Shown here: piece after piece, positions 1-6,453 of the stretch | Position numbering within the stretch: position 1 is the stretch's first letter | Layout: each line of letters starts with the position of its first letter | Assembly (NCBI RefSeq): GCF_900044055.2 | Contig: NZ_FCOX02000066.1 | Location: 1 to 36,047 of the forward strand | Source of the DNA: Caballeronia calidae | GTDB taxonomy: Bacteria > Pseudomonadota > Gammaproteobacteria > Burkholderiales > Burkholderiaceae | DNA length: 36,047 nt | Direction: 5' to 3' | Translations under genes and position numbers: made by a program | Notes under the pieces: model-generated | The model's database searches: none | What the model saw: the letters and a program-made list of their open reading frames with translations, nothing else | What the model was told of the DNA's origin: nothing

Positions 1-597
1 GCGGTGGACGTCGCGGCGGCGGGCGCGGACGCGACCGTGCAGACCAACAACGTGCAGGCCGGCGAAATCTCCTGCGAGTTTCTGGCAAAGAAGCTGAACG
101 GCAAGGGCAACGTGGTGATCGAGAACGGCCCGCAGGTATCGGCGGTGATCGATCGCGTGAATGGCTGCAAGAGCGTGCTTTCGAAGAATCCGGGCATCAA
201 GGTCCTGTCCGACGATCAGGACGCGAAAGGCTCGCGTGAAGGCGGCATGAACGCGATGCAGGGTTATCTCACGCGTTTCCCGAAGCTCGATGGCGTGTTC
301 GCGATCAACGATCCGCAAGCGATCGGCACGGACCTCGCCGCGAAGCAATTGCATCGCAACAACATCGTGATCACGTCGGTGGACGGCGCGCCGGATATCG
401 AAACGGCGCTCAAGTCGGACACGATGGTTCAGGCATCCGCGAGCCAGGACCCGTGGGCGATGGCACAGCAGGCGGTGAGCGTCGGGTATGACCTCATGAA
501 CGGGAAGAAGCCGGCCAACTCGACGATTCTGCTGCCGTCTACGCTGGTTACGCGGGACAACGTCGGCAGTTACAAGGGCTGGTCGTCGCCGCGTTGA
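1..597 (+). CDS. Sugar ABC transporter periplasmic binding protein, C-terminal part (ribose/xylose type)
   Basis: This is the last ~198 residues of a periplasmic binding protein that delivers a sugar to an ABC importer. The gene runs in from outside the window, so signal peptide and first lobe are missing. The sequence fits the RbsB-like fold (Peripla_BP_4): an alternating strand/helix pattern, a VSAVIDRVNG stretch, the segment GVFAINDPQAIGTDLA and a hinge stretch VITSVDGAPDIETAL that typically contacts sugar. It ends with the usual YDLMNGKKP region before the stop at 595-597. The ligand cannot be told from this part. The next gene, tssE, is convergent, so this is the 3' end of its transcription unit unless permease genes lie upstream. 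Family call is firm; substrate unknown. Confidence 0.85.
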   Translation, partial: AVDVAAAGADATVQTNNVQAGEISCEFLAKKLNGKGNVVIENGPQVSAVIDRVNGCKSVLSKNPGIKVLSDDQDAKGSREGGMNAMQGYLTRFPKLDGVFAINDPQAIGTDLAAKQLHRNNIVITSVDGAPDIETALKSDTMVQASASQDPWAMAQQAVSVGYDLMNGKKPANSTILLPSTLVTRDNVGSYKGWSSPR

Positions 598-669
598 GCG
601 GTGTTTCAGGCGCGTGCTGGCGTGGCAGGCTCAGCCTGAAGCGTCAGTGCGCGCCGTGATGCAAGCGCC

Positions 670-1104
670 TCAGTCCTCGTCGGCTATCGAATTCAACATG
701 CGCAACCGCGTCCTGCCATCCGGCGTGAAGTGCGTGCCGAAGCGCACCAGCCCTTCACGGCGCAGATGGCAGGCCATCGTGAAACTCAACAGCATGCCCG
801 GTTCCGGCTCGTTGATTTCGATGTCGATCGATCTGAGGCGCGGCTCGTATTCCAGCAACGTCGCCTCGATCTCGTTTCTCAACCGATGCGCCGACGCCGG
901 CAAATGCCGATAAATCTCCGACAGATCGTCGAGCCCATATCGCGGCAAATGCGCAAGCGCCTTGCGACGGCTGTTCAAAATGCGCTGGATGTTGTCGCGC
1001 ACCGAATAGAACGTCTGCGCTTCCGGCGCGAACTCGTCGATCGCCCTGCCGTCGGAAAAGTGACCTGTGATTCGCTCGAACAGGCCGGGTCCCGCGCGTG
1101 TCAT
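670..1104 (-). CDS. tssE: Type VI secretion baseplate subunit TssE (gp25-like)
   Basis: A 144-residue protein of the GPW_gp25 family, the baseplate wedge component of the type VI secretion system related to phage T4 gp25. Recognition rests on the segment SVRDNIQRILNSRRKAL followed by LPRYGLDDLSEIY, which is the conserved family core (arginine/asparagine-rich helix, then P-x-YGL-x-DL), and the C-terminal strand pattern LRSIDIEIN...LLSFTMACHL. The length is normal. The start at 1104 is chosen because its ATG overlaps the stop of tssL in an ATGA arrangement (1101-1104), a sign of translational coupling. An upstream in-frame extension exists but lies inside tssL. The gene itself looks intact, but the neighbouring tssK is truncated and no sheath, tube or ClpV genes are in view, so the protein is probably not part of a working apparatus here. 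Confidence 0.88.
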   Translation of the reverse strand: MTRAGPGLFERITGHFSDGRAIDEFAPEAQTFYSVRDNIQRILNSRRKALAHLPRYGLDDLSEIYRHLPASAHRLRNEIEATLLEYEPRLRSIDIEINEPEPGMLLSFTMACHLRREGLVRFGTHFTPDGRTRLRMLNSIADED

Positions 1105-1790
1105 CGGCTCTCCTTTTGCACCATGTGTGCGACGGACGCATCGAGCCAACTGTCGATCCCGAACCAGACCATCCCGATCATCGCGCAAGCCAGCGCGATG
1201 CCCGCGAGCGGCGAAATCCGTCGCATCCACGGGAGGCGAACGGCCGCCTCGATCACGACGGAGCCGTCATCGTTCGCGTCTTGCGATGTTCCGAGCCGCT
1301 CGTCGATGGCACGCTTGAGCCGCATGCGCGCGTCATCGCCATCGAGTGCGAAGCGTCCTTTGAAGCCGAGGTCCAGCACCGCGGCGAAGATCGCGAACAA
1401 CGACTGCGCGGGCCTCCTTTCACGCAGACGCTGCTCCATGCGTCGAATCAGTTCTTCACCCGCCTCGTTCGTGTGGAACGCCTCCAGTTGCAGCGGCTTT
1501 TGCTCCCACTCGTCGCGCGCCGCGCCCTCGAGACAGCGCAGCGCCGCTTCGTCGAGCAACGCGCATTGCGCATAGACGGCATCGTCGATCTCGTCGGACG
1601 AGAGCCGCCGTGCGCGAAGCTCCTCTTTCAGGCGGGCGATCTGGCCTTTGCATTCGTCACGCAGCGAATCAATCGAGTCCGACCCATGCTCGTCCCTGCC
1701 TTCGAGATCGGAGATGGTCAGCGCCGTATCGCGCAGCGCGACGGGAAGCAACGCGGTGTTATCAGACGATAGAGACATCGTCGCGCTCAT
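1101..1790 (-). CDS. tssL: Type VI secretion membrane-complex protein TssL (DotU/IcmH family)
   Basis: A 229-residue protein of the DotU/IcmH family, the inner-membrane TssL subunit that with TssJ and TssM forms the type VI membrane complex. Family marks are the cytoplasmic helical domain with YAQCALLDEAAL, the ARDEWEQKPLQ stretch, AFHTNEAGEEL and FAAVLDLGFKGRF, then a single C-terminal membrane segment (ISPLAGIALACAMIGMVWFG) with a short periplasmic tail. There is no C-terminal OmpA peptidoglycan-binding domain, as in the short TssL form. The start at 1790 overlaps the tssK stop (ATGA, 1787-1790), and the 3' end overlaps tssE in the same way, so K-L-E were a tightly coupled operon. The gene looks intact although its partner tssK is truncated. 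Confidence 0.87.
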   Translation of the reverse strand: MSATMSLSSDNTALLPVALRDTALTISDLEGRDEHGSDSIDSLRDECKGQIARLKEELRARRLSSDEIDDAVYAQCALLDEAALRCLEGAARDEWEQKPLQLEAFHTNEAGEELIRRMEQRLRERRPAQSLFAIFAAVLDLGFKGRFALDGDDARMRLKRAIDERLGTSQDANDDGSVVIEAAVRLPWMRRISPLAGIALACAMIGMVWFGIDSWLDASVAHMVQKESR

Positions 1791-2467
1791 GTCGGCAGCA
1801 CCGCGTAGAGTTCGATCGACACATCCGGAATCGACGCCGGCACATAGAACTGGCAAGCGCGCGCCGCGATCATGCGCGTGAACGCGGGATGCTGCGAATC
1901 GAGCGCGAAATACTGATTCTCGATGCGCACCGGAATGGCCGCGGGCAACCGCGACATCGACTTGAGCGGAATGCCCAGCAGCGCCGAGTTGACGATCTGC
2001 TCGACCTCATCGGGCGCGCCTGCCTTGCACAGACGCGGAAATTGTTCGATGAGCGCGTGCGCGGGCAGTCCCGCCTGCACGGACAAGTAATAGTCGGCGT
2101 CTTCGACGAGCCGCTCGTCCTTGATCTGGCCGGTCCACATCGTGCCGCGTACGCGCTCCAGTGCGATCGGCACGACGCGCGACGGGATGACGGTATCGAG
2201 CAGCGTGCGGATCAGCGACTCGAGTTCCGCGAATACGGGCTCCGGCGCGCGGTGATCGTAAGCCGGGATCGACTGCAAGGTCTCCGTGGTCGAGAACGTC
2301 AGGAGCGAGCCCGCGAGACGAGATAGCAGCGCGTAGAGCTTCTCGGGATGCTGATCGGGCGCCTGAGCGAGCCGCGCAAGTTCGGGCCACGTGGTATTCA
2401 CGCTATGCAGCAGCCAGAACAGCGACACGTCCGCGACGGCATAGTCCGCGATCTGGCTTGAGTCCGC
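1787..2467 (-). pseudogene. tssK: tssK, 5'-truncated (C-terminal ~226 residues only)
   Basis: TssK is the baseplate adaptor that links the type VI baseplate to the TssJLM membrane complex. Full-length members are about 440-450 residues. Here only the C-terminal half is recognisable: DYAVADVSLFWLLHSVN, then HPEKLYALLSRLAGSLLTFS, the Q-SIPAYDH segment, the IPLERVRGTMW-like stretch and the final VENQYFALDSQ...FYVPASIPDVSIELYAVLP typical of the receptor-binding end. Upstream of about 2467 the frame stays open to 2791, but the peptide is Ala/Cys/Ser-rich and unlike TssK. The N-terminal shell domain, which normally begins with a W-x-EGMFLxPQHFQ-type segment, is absent. At the break the opposite strand carries a piece of tssA, so this is a rearrangement junction and not a misplaced start. 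Confidence 0.82.
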
Positions 2468-2654
2468 TGTCGCATTACCAGACACCGCCGCGCCGAACAT
2501 CGCTACCGCGGCGAACACCAACTGGGACGAAACCGAAGCGCAAGCCAGCGACATGGCCGCGCAGCAGGGCCTCGACACCGCGCTCGCCTGGCTGCAGCGG
2601 CTACCCGTGCACGACAATACGCAGATCGCGAGCGCTCCAAGGGATATCGCGTGA
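2460..2654 (+). pseudogene. tssA: tssA fragment (C-terminal-domain scrap, about 60 residues)
   Basis: Reading the plus strand in the frame that ends with the TGA at 2652-2654 gives a peptide containing NWDETEAQASDMAAQQG followed by LDTALAWLQRLP. This matches the pattern of the C-terminal half of TssA/VasJ-type proteins (tryptophan-acidic start, then an A-x-Q-GLDxALAWLQ helix). The frame is closed upstream by a stop at 2442-2444, inside the antisense of tssK, so no start or N-terminal domain exists. Downstream of the stop I cannot follow the remaining ~100 residues expected of the domain in any frame with confidence. The fragment points away from truncated tssK; the simplest explanation is a deletion that removed the 5' halves of a divergent tssK/tssA pair. 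Confidence 0.6.
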
Positions 2655-2701
2655 GGCTCGCGGCGGATCGAATCCCAGCCGGGGATGACACGCGCCGGGT
2701 A

Positions 2702-2726
2702 GCTGCCGTTCGTTTGAACGGACAGC
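2702..2726. terminator. Stem-loop downstream of the double-glycine peptide gene
   Basis: The bases GCTG-CCGTTC (2702-2711) pair with GAACGG-a-CAGC (2716-2726) around a GTTT loop. It lies 37 bases past the stop of the minus-strand peptide gene (2763). No run of T follows on either strand, so it is only a possible terminator or transcript-end hairpin. Confidence 0.35.
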
Positions 2727-2762
2727 ACCCGTGCGATTTTCAAGCGATCGAGCGCAGCGTCA

Positions 2763-2951
2763 TTACGGCGATGGCGGTTGCAGCCGTCCATCGTCGCCGA
2801 GGACCAGGCCTTGCCAGGTCGCGGGTTTGCCGGAAATCTCCCAGGCCTGAATCTGTTGCGGTGTCCTGCCGATGCCGCCGCGTACCGTCGCGAGCGTGTC
2901 GGGTTCGAGTTCTTTCGTCATTGGCAGGTCTTCGATCGTCAGCGCGGTCAT
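2763..2951 (-). CDS. Small peptide with a double-glycine-type leader
   Basis: A 62-residue protein of unknown function. The first 26 residues, with LTIEDLPMTKELEPDTL and then ATVRGG, have the layout of a double-glycine (bacteriocin-type) leader: acidic/hydrophobic helix, E-L-x(4)-L spacing, then V-x-GG at residues 23-26. Cleavage after Gly26 would release a 36-residue tail with IGRTPQQIQAWEISG and two tryptophans. The start at 2951 is well supported by a GGAG ribosome site seven bases upstream. No C39-peptidase ABC exporter is in the window, so the leader could also be a vestigial or regulatory tag; many Burkholderiaceae small proteins share such an N-terminus. It sits between the type VI remnant and the histidine kinase, transcribed away from the kinase stop. 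Coding status is likely; peptide function is inference. Confidence 0.65.
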   Translation of the reverse strand: MTALTIEDLPMTKELEPDTLATVRGGIGRTPQQIQAWEISGKPATWQGLVLGDDGRLQPPSP

Positions 2952-3130
2952 CGCAGTCTCCTTCGGTGGCTTGGCCAGCCGGTCGGCGGGCCCATGCGTA
3001 CAAAGGCACGGAACATGCCAGTCGCGCGAAGCCCGTCGCGACGGTGAAGCGCGCTCAACGGTGACAGACAGGGACCAACAATCGCGCACGACATGTTGGC
3101 GCGGAAGCGTCAATCGCTATTCCCCGGCGC

Positions 3131-4531
3131 TTACGTCTGACCGGCTTTCACCACGAGCGGCAGACGCACCTGAAACGTCGTTCGTCCCGGGCGTGAACTG
3201 ACGAGCAACGCGCCACGGTGCCGGTTGACCACCGTCTGATACGAGATCTCGAGACTCAGACCCATGCCCTGCCCCGGCGGCTTGGTGGTGAAGAATGGTT
3301 CGAACAGATGCGGCATGACATCGTCCGCGATGCCGGTCCCGTTGTCAGTGACCTCGACCACGGCCTCGTCCATCTCCCGGTACGTCCGAACGATGATGTC
3401 GCCCCGGCCGCTCGTCGCATCGATCGCGTTGTCGATCAGGTTCGTCCACACCTGATTCAGCTCGCTGCCGTACACGGTCAGCTGCGGGAGGCTGCGATCG
3501 TAATCGCGCTGCACCGTGATGCCCTGCTTGAGCCGGTGTTGCATGATGATGAGCGTGTCTTCGATTCCATCGTGAATGTCCACTTCCTGCAGCGGCGCCT
3601 GATCCATGCGCGAATAGGATTTCATCGCCCGGATGATCTCGGAGATTCGGAGCGAACCCACGCGGATATCGTCCATCAGCGCGTCGAGTTCCAATGTCGA
3701 GGCCAGCCAGTTGATCGCAGCGGAAAACTGCTCCTTGGTCAGCACGACTGCAAGCGGGCCGAGTTCTTCCTGCAGGATTCCCGAGCCGATGAGGCATGGC
3801 GCCTGAAGCCAGGGCTTGGCGACGCCTTGCGCGACGAGCCATTCGCAGAGCGCATCGACTGCCTGATTCTGCTTCAGGGCATCGATGCCGGACACAACGT
3901 TCGCGATCTCACGGCGATTGCCCAGGCCCTCCAGGATTTTCAGCGCCTCGACAGGAATCGCGCTATTCCTCAAATCGACGTCCGCAGCCCTCAGCCTGGC
4001 CAGCGCGGCGACTGCATAATCGGACGTTCGCACGAGCGCAGCGGCGGGATTGTTCAACTCGTGCGCGAGGCCTGCAGCAAGCGTCCCAAGGGCAGCGAGC
4101 TTTTCGCGATTGCGCAGCGTCGCCTCCAGGTTCGCGAGGCGATCGAAGGAACTGTGGAAGATCAGTTGGCAGAACGCCTCCGAACCGACCAGCAATTCGC
4201 GGAACGCGCGCTCCGGCAGCAACGCAAGGCGGCCGTCGGTGACCGCGCTGAGCGTGCTGGGCGCGGGCGCGCCCGAGAGCAGCGAGACGGCCCCGAAGAA
4301 GCTTGGCGCGATGTAGCGCGCCGTGGGAATGTGCTGCCCGCGTGACAGCTTGGTCGCCGCGACCTCGCCCTGCAGCACGATGTGAAAGTCGGCTCTCTTC
4401 TCGCCTTCGCCCGCAAGGACTTCCCCCGCCGCGAAGCTCACTTCGGTGAGCTGTTCGCGCAGCCACTGCAAGAGCGCTTCTGACAGCTCCGCGAAGAGCG
4501 GATGCGCACGCAGTTCTTCCAGCTGGATCAT
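3131..4531 (-). CDS. Sensor histidine kinase with N-terminal cyclic-nucleotide-binding-type domain
   Basis: A 466-residue soluble kinase. Residues ~10-130 form a CRP/cNMP-like beta-roll (PLFAELSEALL, FAAGEVLAGEGE, FHIVLQGEV, FFGAVSLLSG). A short linker leads to the phosphoacceptor H-box GLAHELNNPAAAL with His157. Residues ~200-290 are a helical region without a recognised domain. The ATPase domain has the N-box NLIDNAIDAT (~364-373), the G1 box DNGTGI (396-401), EPFFTTK (411-417) and the G2 box GQGMGL (420-425). All catalytic motifs are present, so it should be active. No membrane segment and no partner response regulator is visible nearby. I infer it senses a small ligand or the redox/energy state through the beta-roll and signals to a remote regulator. 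The start ATG at 4529-4531 has only a weak ribosome site. Confidence 0.88.
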   Translation of the reverse strand: MIQLEELRAHPLFAELSEALLQWLREQLTEVSFAAGEVLAGEGEKRADFHIVLQGEVAATKLSRGQHIPTARYIAPSFFGAVSLLSGAPAPSTLSAVTDGRLALLPERAFRELLVGSEAFCQLIFHSSFDRLANLEATLRNREKLAALGTLAAGLAHELNNPAAALVRTSDYAVAALARLRAADVDLRNSAIPVEALKILEGLGNRREIANVVSGIDALKQNQAVDALCEWLVAQGVAKPWLQAPCLIGSGILQEELGPLAVVLTKEQFSAAINWLASTLELDALMDDIRVGSLRISEIIRAMKSYSRMDQAPLQEVDIHDGIEDTLIIMQHRLKQGITVQRDYDRSLPQLTVYGSELNQVWTNLIDNAIDATSGRGDIIVRTYREMDEAVVEVTDNGTGIADDVMPHLFEPFFTTKPPGQGMGLSLEISYQTVVNRHRGALLVSSRPGRTTFQVRLPLVVKAGQT

Positions 4532-4748
4532 GGCGCTGACCTAAGAGTCGGACAGGATGAATCTCAAGTGAAGTGGGCACTCACGACACATCGTGACGCC
4601 GCAACGCGGCATCAGAAGGATTGTAGTGCTCATGCGTCGACATCGCGGCGTGCGGTTGGTCGGGTAAAGACGCGGGTAACGGCCCGGAACAGCCGCCGGC
4701 CCCGTTTCGAAAAGTGCGGGTGGCGAAGCGAGGGCGAGCCGCCCGTCG

Positions 4749-5027
4749 TCACGCCTGGTTGACGGCGTCCTTGAACGCTTTACCGGCGGTGAACTTGACC
4801 GTCTTCGCTGCTGCGATCTCGATCGTCGCACCTGTCTGCGGATTCCGGCCGGTCCGTGCCGCGCGCTCGCCCGACCCGAACGATCCGAACCCGATCAATT
4901 GGACGGAGTCTCCTTCGGCCACCGCTTTCGCGATCGTGTCGAACACGGCATCGATCGTCTCGGCGGCGGCGCTCTTGCTCATGCCGGCTTCGGAGGCCAC
5001 GGCGTCAATCAATTCCTGCTTATTCAT
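4749..5027 (-). CDS. hupB: HU-family DNA-binding protein
   Basis: A 92-residue histone-like protein that bends and compacts DNA as a dimer. The full HU fold is visible: N-terminal helices MNKQELIDAVASEAGMSK, the strand segment VQLIGFGSF, then the DNA-intercalating arm with RTGRNPQTGATIEI containing the conserved Arg-Asn-Pro, and the closing AGKAFKDAVN helix. Length and order are standard. The ribosome site AAGGAG lies somewhat far (about 12 bases) upstream of the ATG at 5025-5027. It is a single-gene unit, with 232 bases separating it from the end of the LacI gene. Burkholderiaceae usually have several HU paralogues, so this is probably an accessory copy and not the only HU. Confidence 0.93.
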   Translation of the reverse strand: MNKQELIDAVASEAGMSKSAAAETIDAVFDTIAKAVAEGDSVQLIGFGSFGSGERAARTGRNPQTGATIEIAAAKTVKFTAGKAFKDAVNQA

Positions 5028-5259
5028 AAGTCTTTATTCTCCTTAAATTGGAAAGAGGCGTTGCGAAAGGGGATCATCTTACCAACCGATGGCTCCGCTC
5101 ACGCTCGTCACGTCCGCCGCACTCGATCGTCCGCGGCACAAAGAGCGATCTTACGCTGCGACGACTCCCATCACGTCGAATCGGGCCGCAGGCCTATTTG
5201 CGTTTCGCCATGCTTCGTGCCCGCTCAAGTTCCGGAAGCGCGCCTGCGACGATCCCCGT

Positions 5260-6288
5260 TCATTCGTGAACCGCAGCCCCGGTGCTCGATTCCCTGACGA
5301 CGAGTTCGGGTTCCGCGAAATACTGCACCGGCGGTTGCGCATGTTCGTCGGTTTCATGGAGTCTTGCGAGCAGAGTGCGGCTCGCCATCGTGCCGAGCCT
5401 GTCCGCGCCCGCTGACAATGTCGTCAACGGAGGATTCGTGTGTTCGGCCGCGACCACGTTGTCGCACCCGACGACAGCCAACGCTTTGCCTGCACGCTTG
5501 CCCATCCGGTCGAGTTCGTGCAGCACGCCGAATGCCACCTGATCGTTATAACAAACGACGGCGGTCGGCCGCGGCTTCATGTCGAAGATCGCGCGCACGG
5601 CATTCCGGCCACCGGCGGGCGTCAGTTCCACATCGACGACCCACTCTTCGTTGACGGGCAGCCCATGCTTGTTCATCGCGGACAAATAGCCCTGCCGCCG
5701 CTGATTGGCCACCGTGTAGCCCTTTCTGTTCCCGGCGAAGGCGATACGCGTGTGACCCTGCGTGATCAGATGCTCCGTCGCGAGTTCGAAGCCGTGCGTG
5801 TTATCGACGCCGACCGTGTCGACATCCGCGCTCATCGGACGCATGATGAGCACGAGCGGAATGCCCCACGACTGGATCTCGACGGGCATGTCGTCCGGCG
5901 TGCCCAGCGCGGGCGACATGATGAGCCCGGCGATGTTCTGCTCGCGCATCGAGCGCAGCACGCGCGTCTGCGTCTCGACGTTTTCCGCCGTGTGCGCCAT
6001 CAGCGTCGTATAGCCCGACTGTGCGAGCACGCGCTCGATCGCCACGAGCAGCTCGACGAAAAACGGATTCGTCAGATCGTTGATGACCATGCCGATCGTC
6101 GTGCTGCGCCGCCCGCGCAGATTCGCCGCGCCACGGTTGTACACGTAGCCCAGCGCCCTCGCCGCTTCGCGCACCTTCTCCGCCGTCTCGGCCTTGATGC
6201 GCGGACTTTCCTGCAATACCAGCGACACCGTCGATTTCGATACCCCGGCGGCAGCGGCGATGTCCTGAATGGTCGGGCCGGATTTCAT
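5260..6288 (-). CDS. LacI-family transcriptional regulator of the adjacent catabolic operon
   Basis: A 342-residue repressor. The N-terminal helix-turn-helix is TIQDIAAAAGVSKSTVSLVLQ followed by the hinge helix region RGAANLRGRRS, then a two-lobed sugar-binding domain starting TIGMVINDLTNPFF and containing AVVCYNDQVAFGVL and the conserved CDN segment. It is divergent from the CoA-transferase operon, and three near-identical palindromes lie between them, the classical arrangement for a local repressor released by a pathway sugar or intermediate. I chose the ATG at 6286-6288; an in-frame GTG at 6298-6300 would add four residues and neither has a clear ribosome site. One operator lies 15 bases upstream of this start, so autoregulation is likely. 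Effector unknown. Confidence 0.92.
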   Translation of the reverse strand: MKSGPTIQDIAAAAGVSKSTVSLVLQESPRIKAETAEKVREAARALGYVYNRGAANLRGRRSTTIGMVINDLTNPFFVELLVAIERVLAQSGYTTLMAHTAENVETQTRVLRSMREQNIAGLIMSPALGTPDDMPVEIQSWGIPLVLIMRPMSADVDTVGVDNTHGFELATEHLITQGHTRIAFAGNRKGYTVANQRRQGYLSAMNKHGLPVNEEWVVDVELTPAGGRNAVRAIFDMKPRPTAVVCYNDQVAFGVLHELDRMGKRAGKALAVVGCDNVVAAEHTNPPLTTLSAGADRLGTMASRTLLARLHETDEHAQPPVQYFAEPELVVRESSTGAAVHE

Positions 6289-6302
6289 ATTGCTTTGCAC
6301 AA

Positions 6303-6316
6303 TTGGAACGTTCCAA
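6303..6316. promoter_or_regulatory. LacI-type operator O1 (perfect 14-bp palindrome)
   Basis: TTGGAACGTTCCAA is a perfect palindrome with the central CG expected of LacI-family sites. It lies just upstream of the repressor's own start and 7 bases before the -35 box of the divergent operon promoter. It would suit autoregulation and looping to O2/O3. Confidence 0.8.
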
Positions 6317-6323
6317 AAAGCGT

Positions 6324-6352
6324 TTGACAGCGTGAAATGAGTCTACTACAGT
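6324..6352 (+). promoter_or_regulatory. Sigma-70 promoter of the catabolic operon
   Basis: A consensus -35 TTGACA (6324-6329), a 17-base spacer and a -10 TACAGT (6347-6352). Start of transcription is expected near 6359, inside operator O2. The flanking operators make this the regulated promoter for the operon beginning at 6454, giving a leader of roughly 95 bases. Confidence 0.75.
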
Positions 6353-6355
6353 CCG

Positions 6356-6369
6356 TTGGAACGATCCAA
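6356..6369. promoter_or_regulatory. LacI-type operator O2 over the transcription start
   Basis: TTGGAACGATCCAA differs from the perfect palindrome at one base. It begins four bases after the -10 box, so a bound repressor would cover the start site. Confidence 0.78.
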
Positions 6370-6378
6370 CGCATCGAA

Positions 6379-6392
6379 TTGGAACGTTCCAA
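6379..6392. promoter_or_regulatory. LacI-type operator O3 in the leader
   Basis: A second perfect copy of TTGGAACGTTCCAA, with its centre 23 bases after that of O2 (about two helical turns), placing both on nearly the same DNA face. Confidence 0.78.
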
Positions 6393-6453
6393 CGAGGCGA
6401 CATCATGACGGTCCTGCCCCGCTTCGCTGAATAAAAGTTCGAGGAGATTTGCC

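Noticed and set aside
2640..2700. A GATCGAATCCC segment resembling a tRNA T-loop
   Set aside because: The flanking bases do not form a T-stem and no acceptor or anticodon arm can be folded around it.
2468..2791. N-terminal extension of the tssK frame
   Set aside because: The frame is open, but the sequence is Ala/Cys/Ser-rich and unlike any TssK N-terminus; it is antisense to the tssA fragment.
2651..3064. Plus-strand frame that could continue tssA after a frameshift at 2652
   Set aside because: After the first few residues the peptide does not resemble TssA, and the frame runs antisense through the double-glycine peptide gene.
4541..4640. A 30-residue minus-strand frame with a C-x-x-C pair upstream of the histidine kinase
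   Set aside because: No ribosome site and no known match; it is more likely part of the kinase's upstream region.
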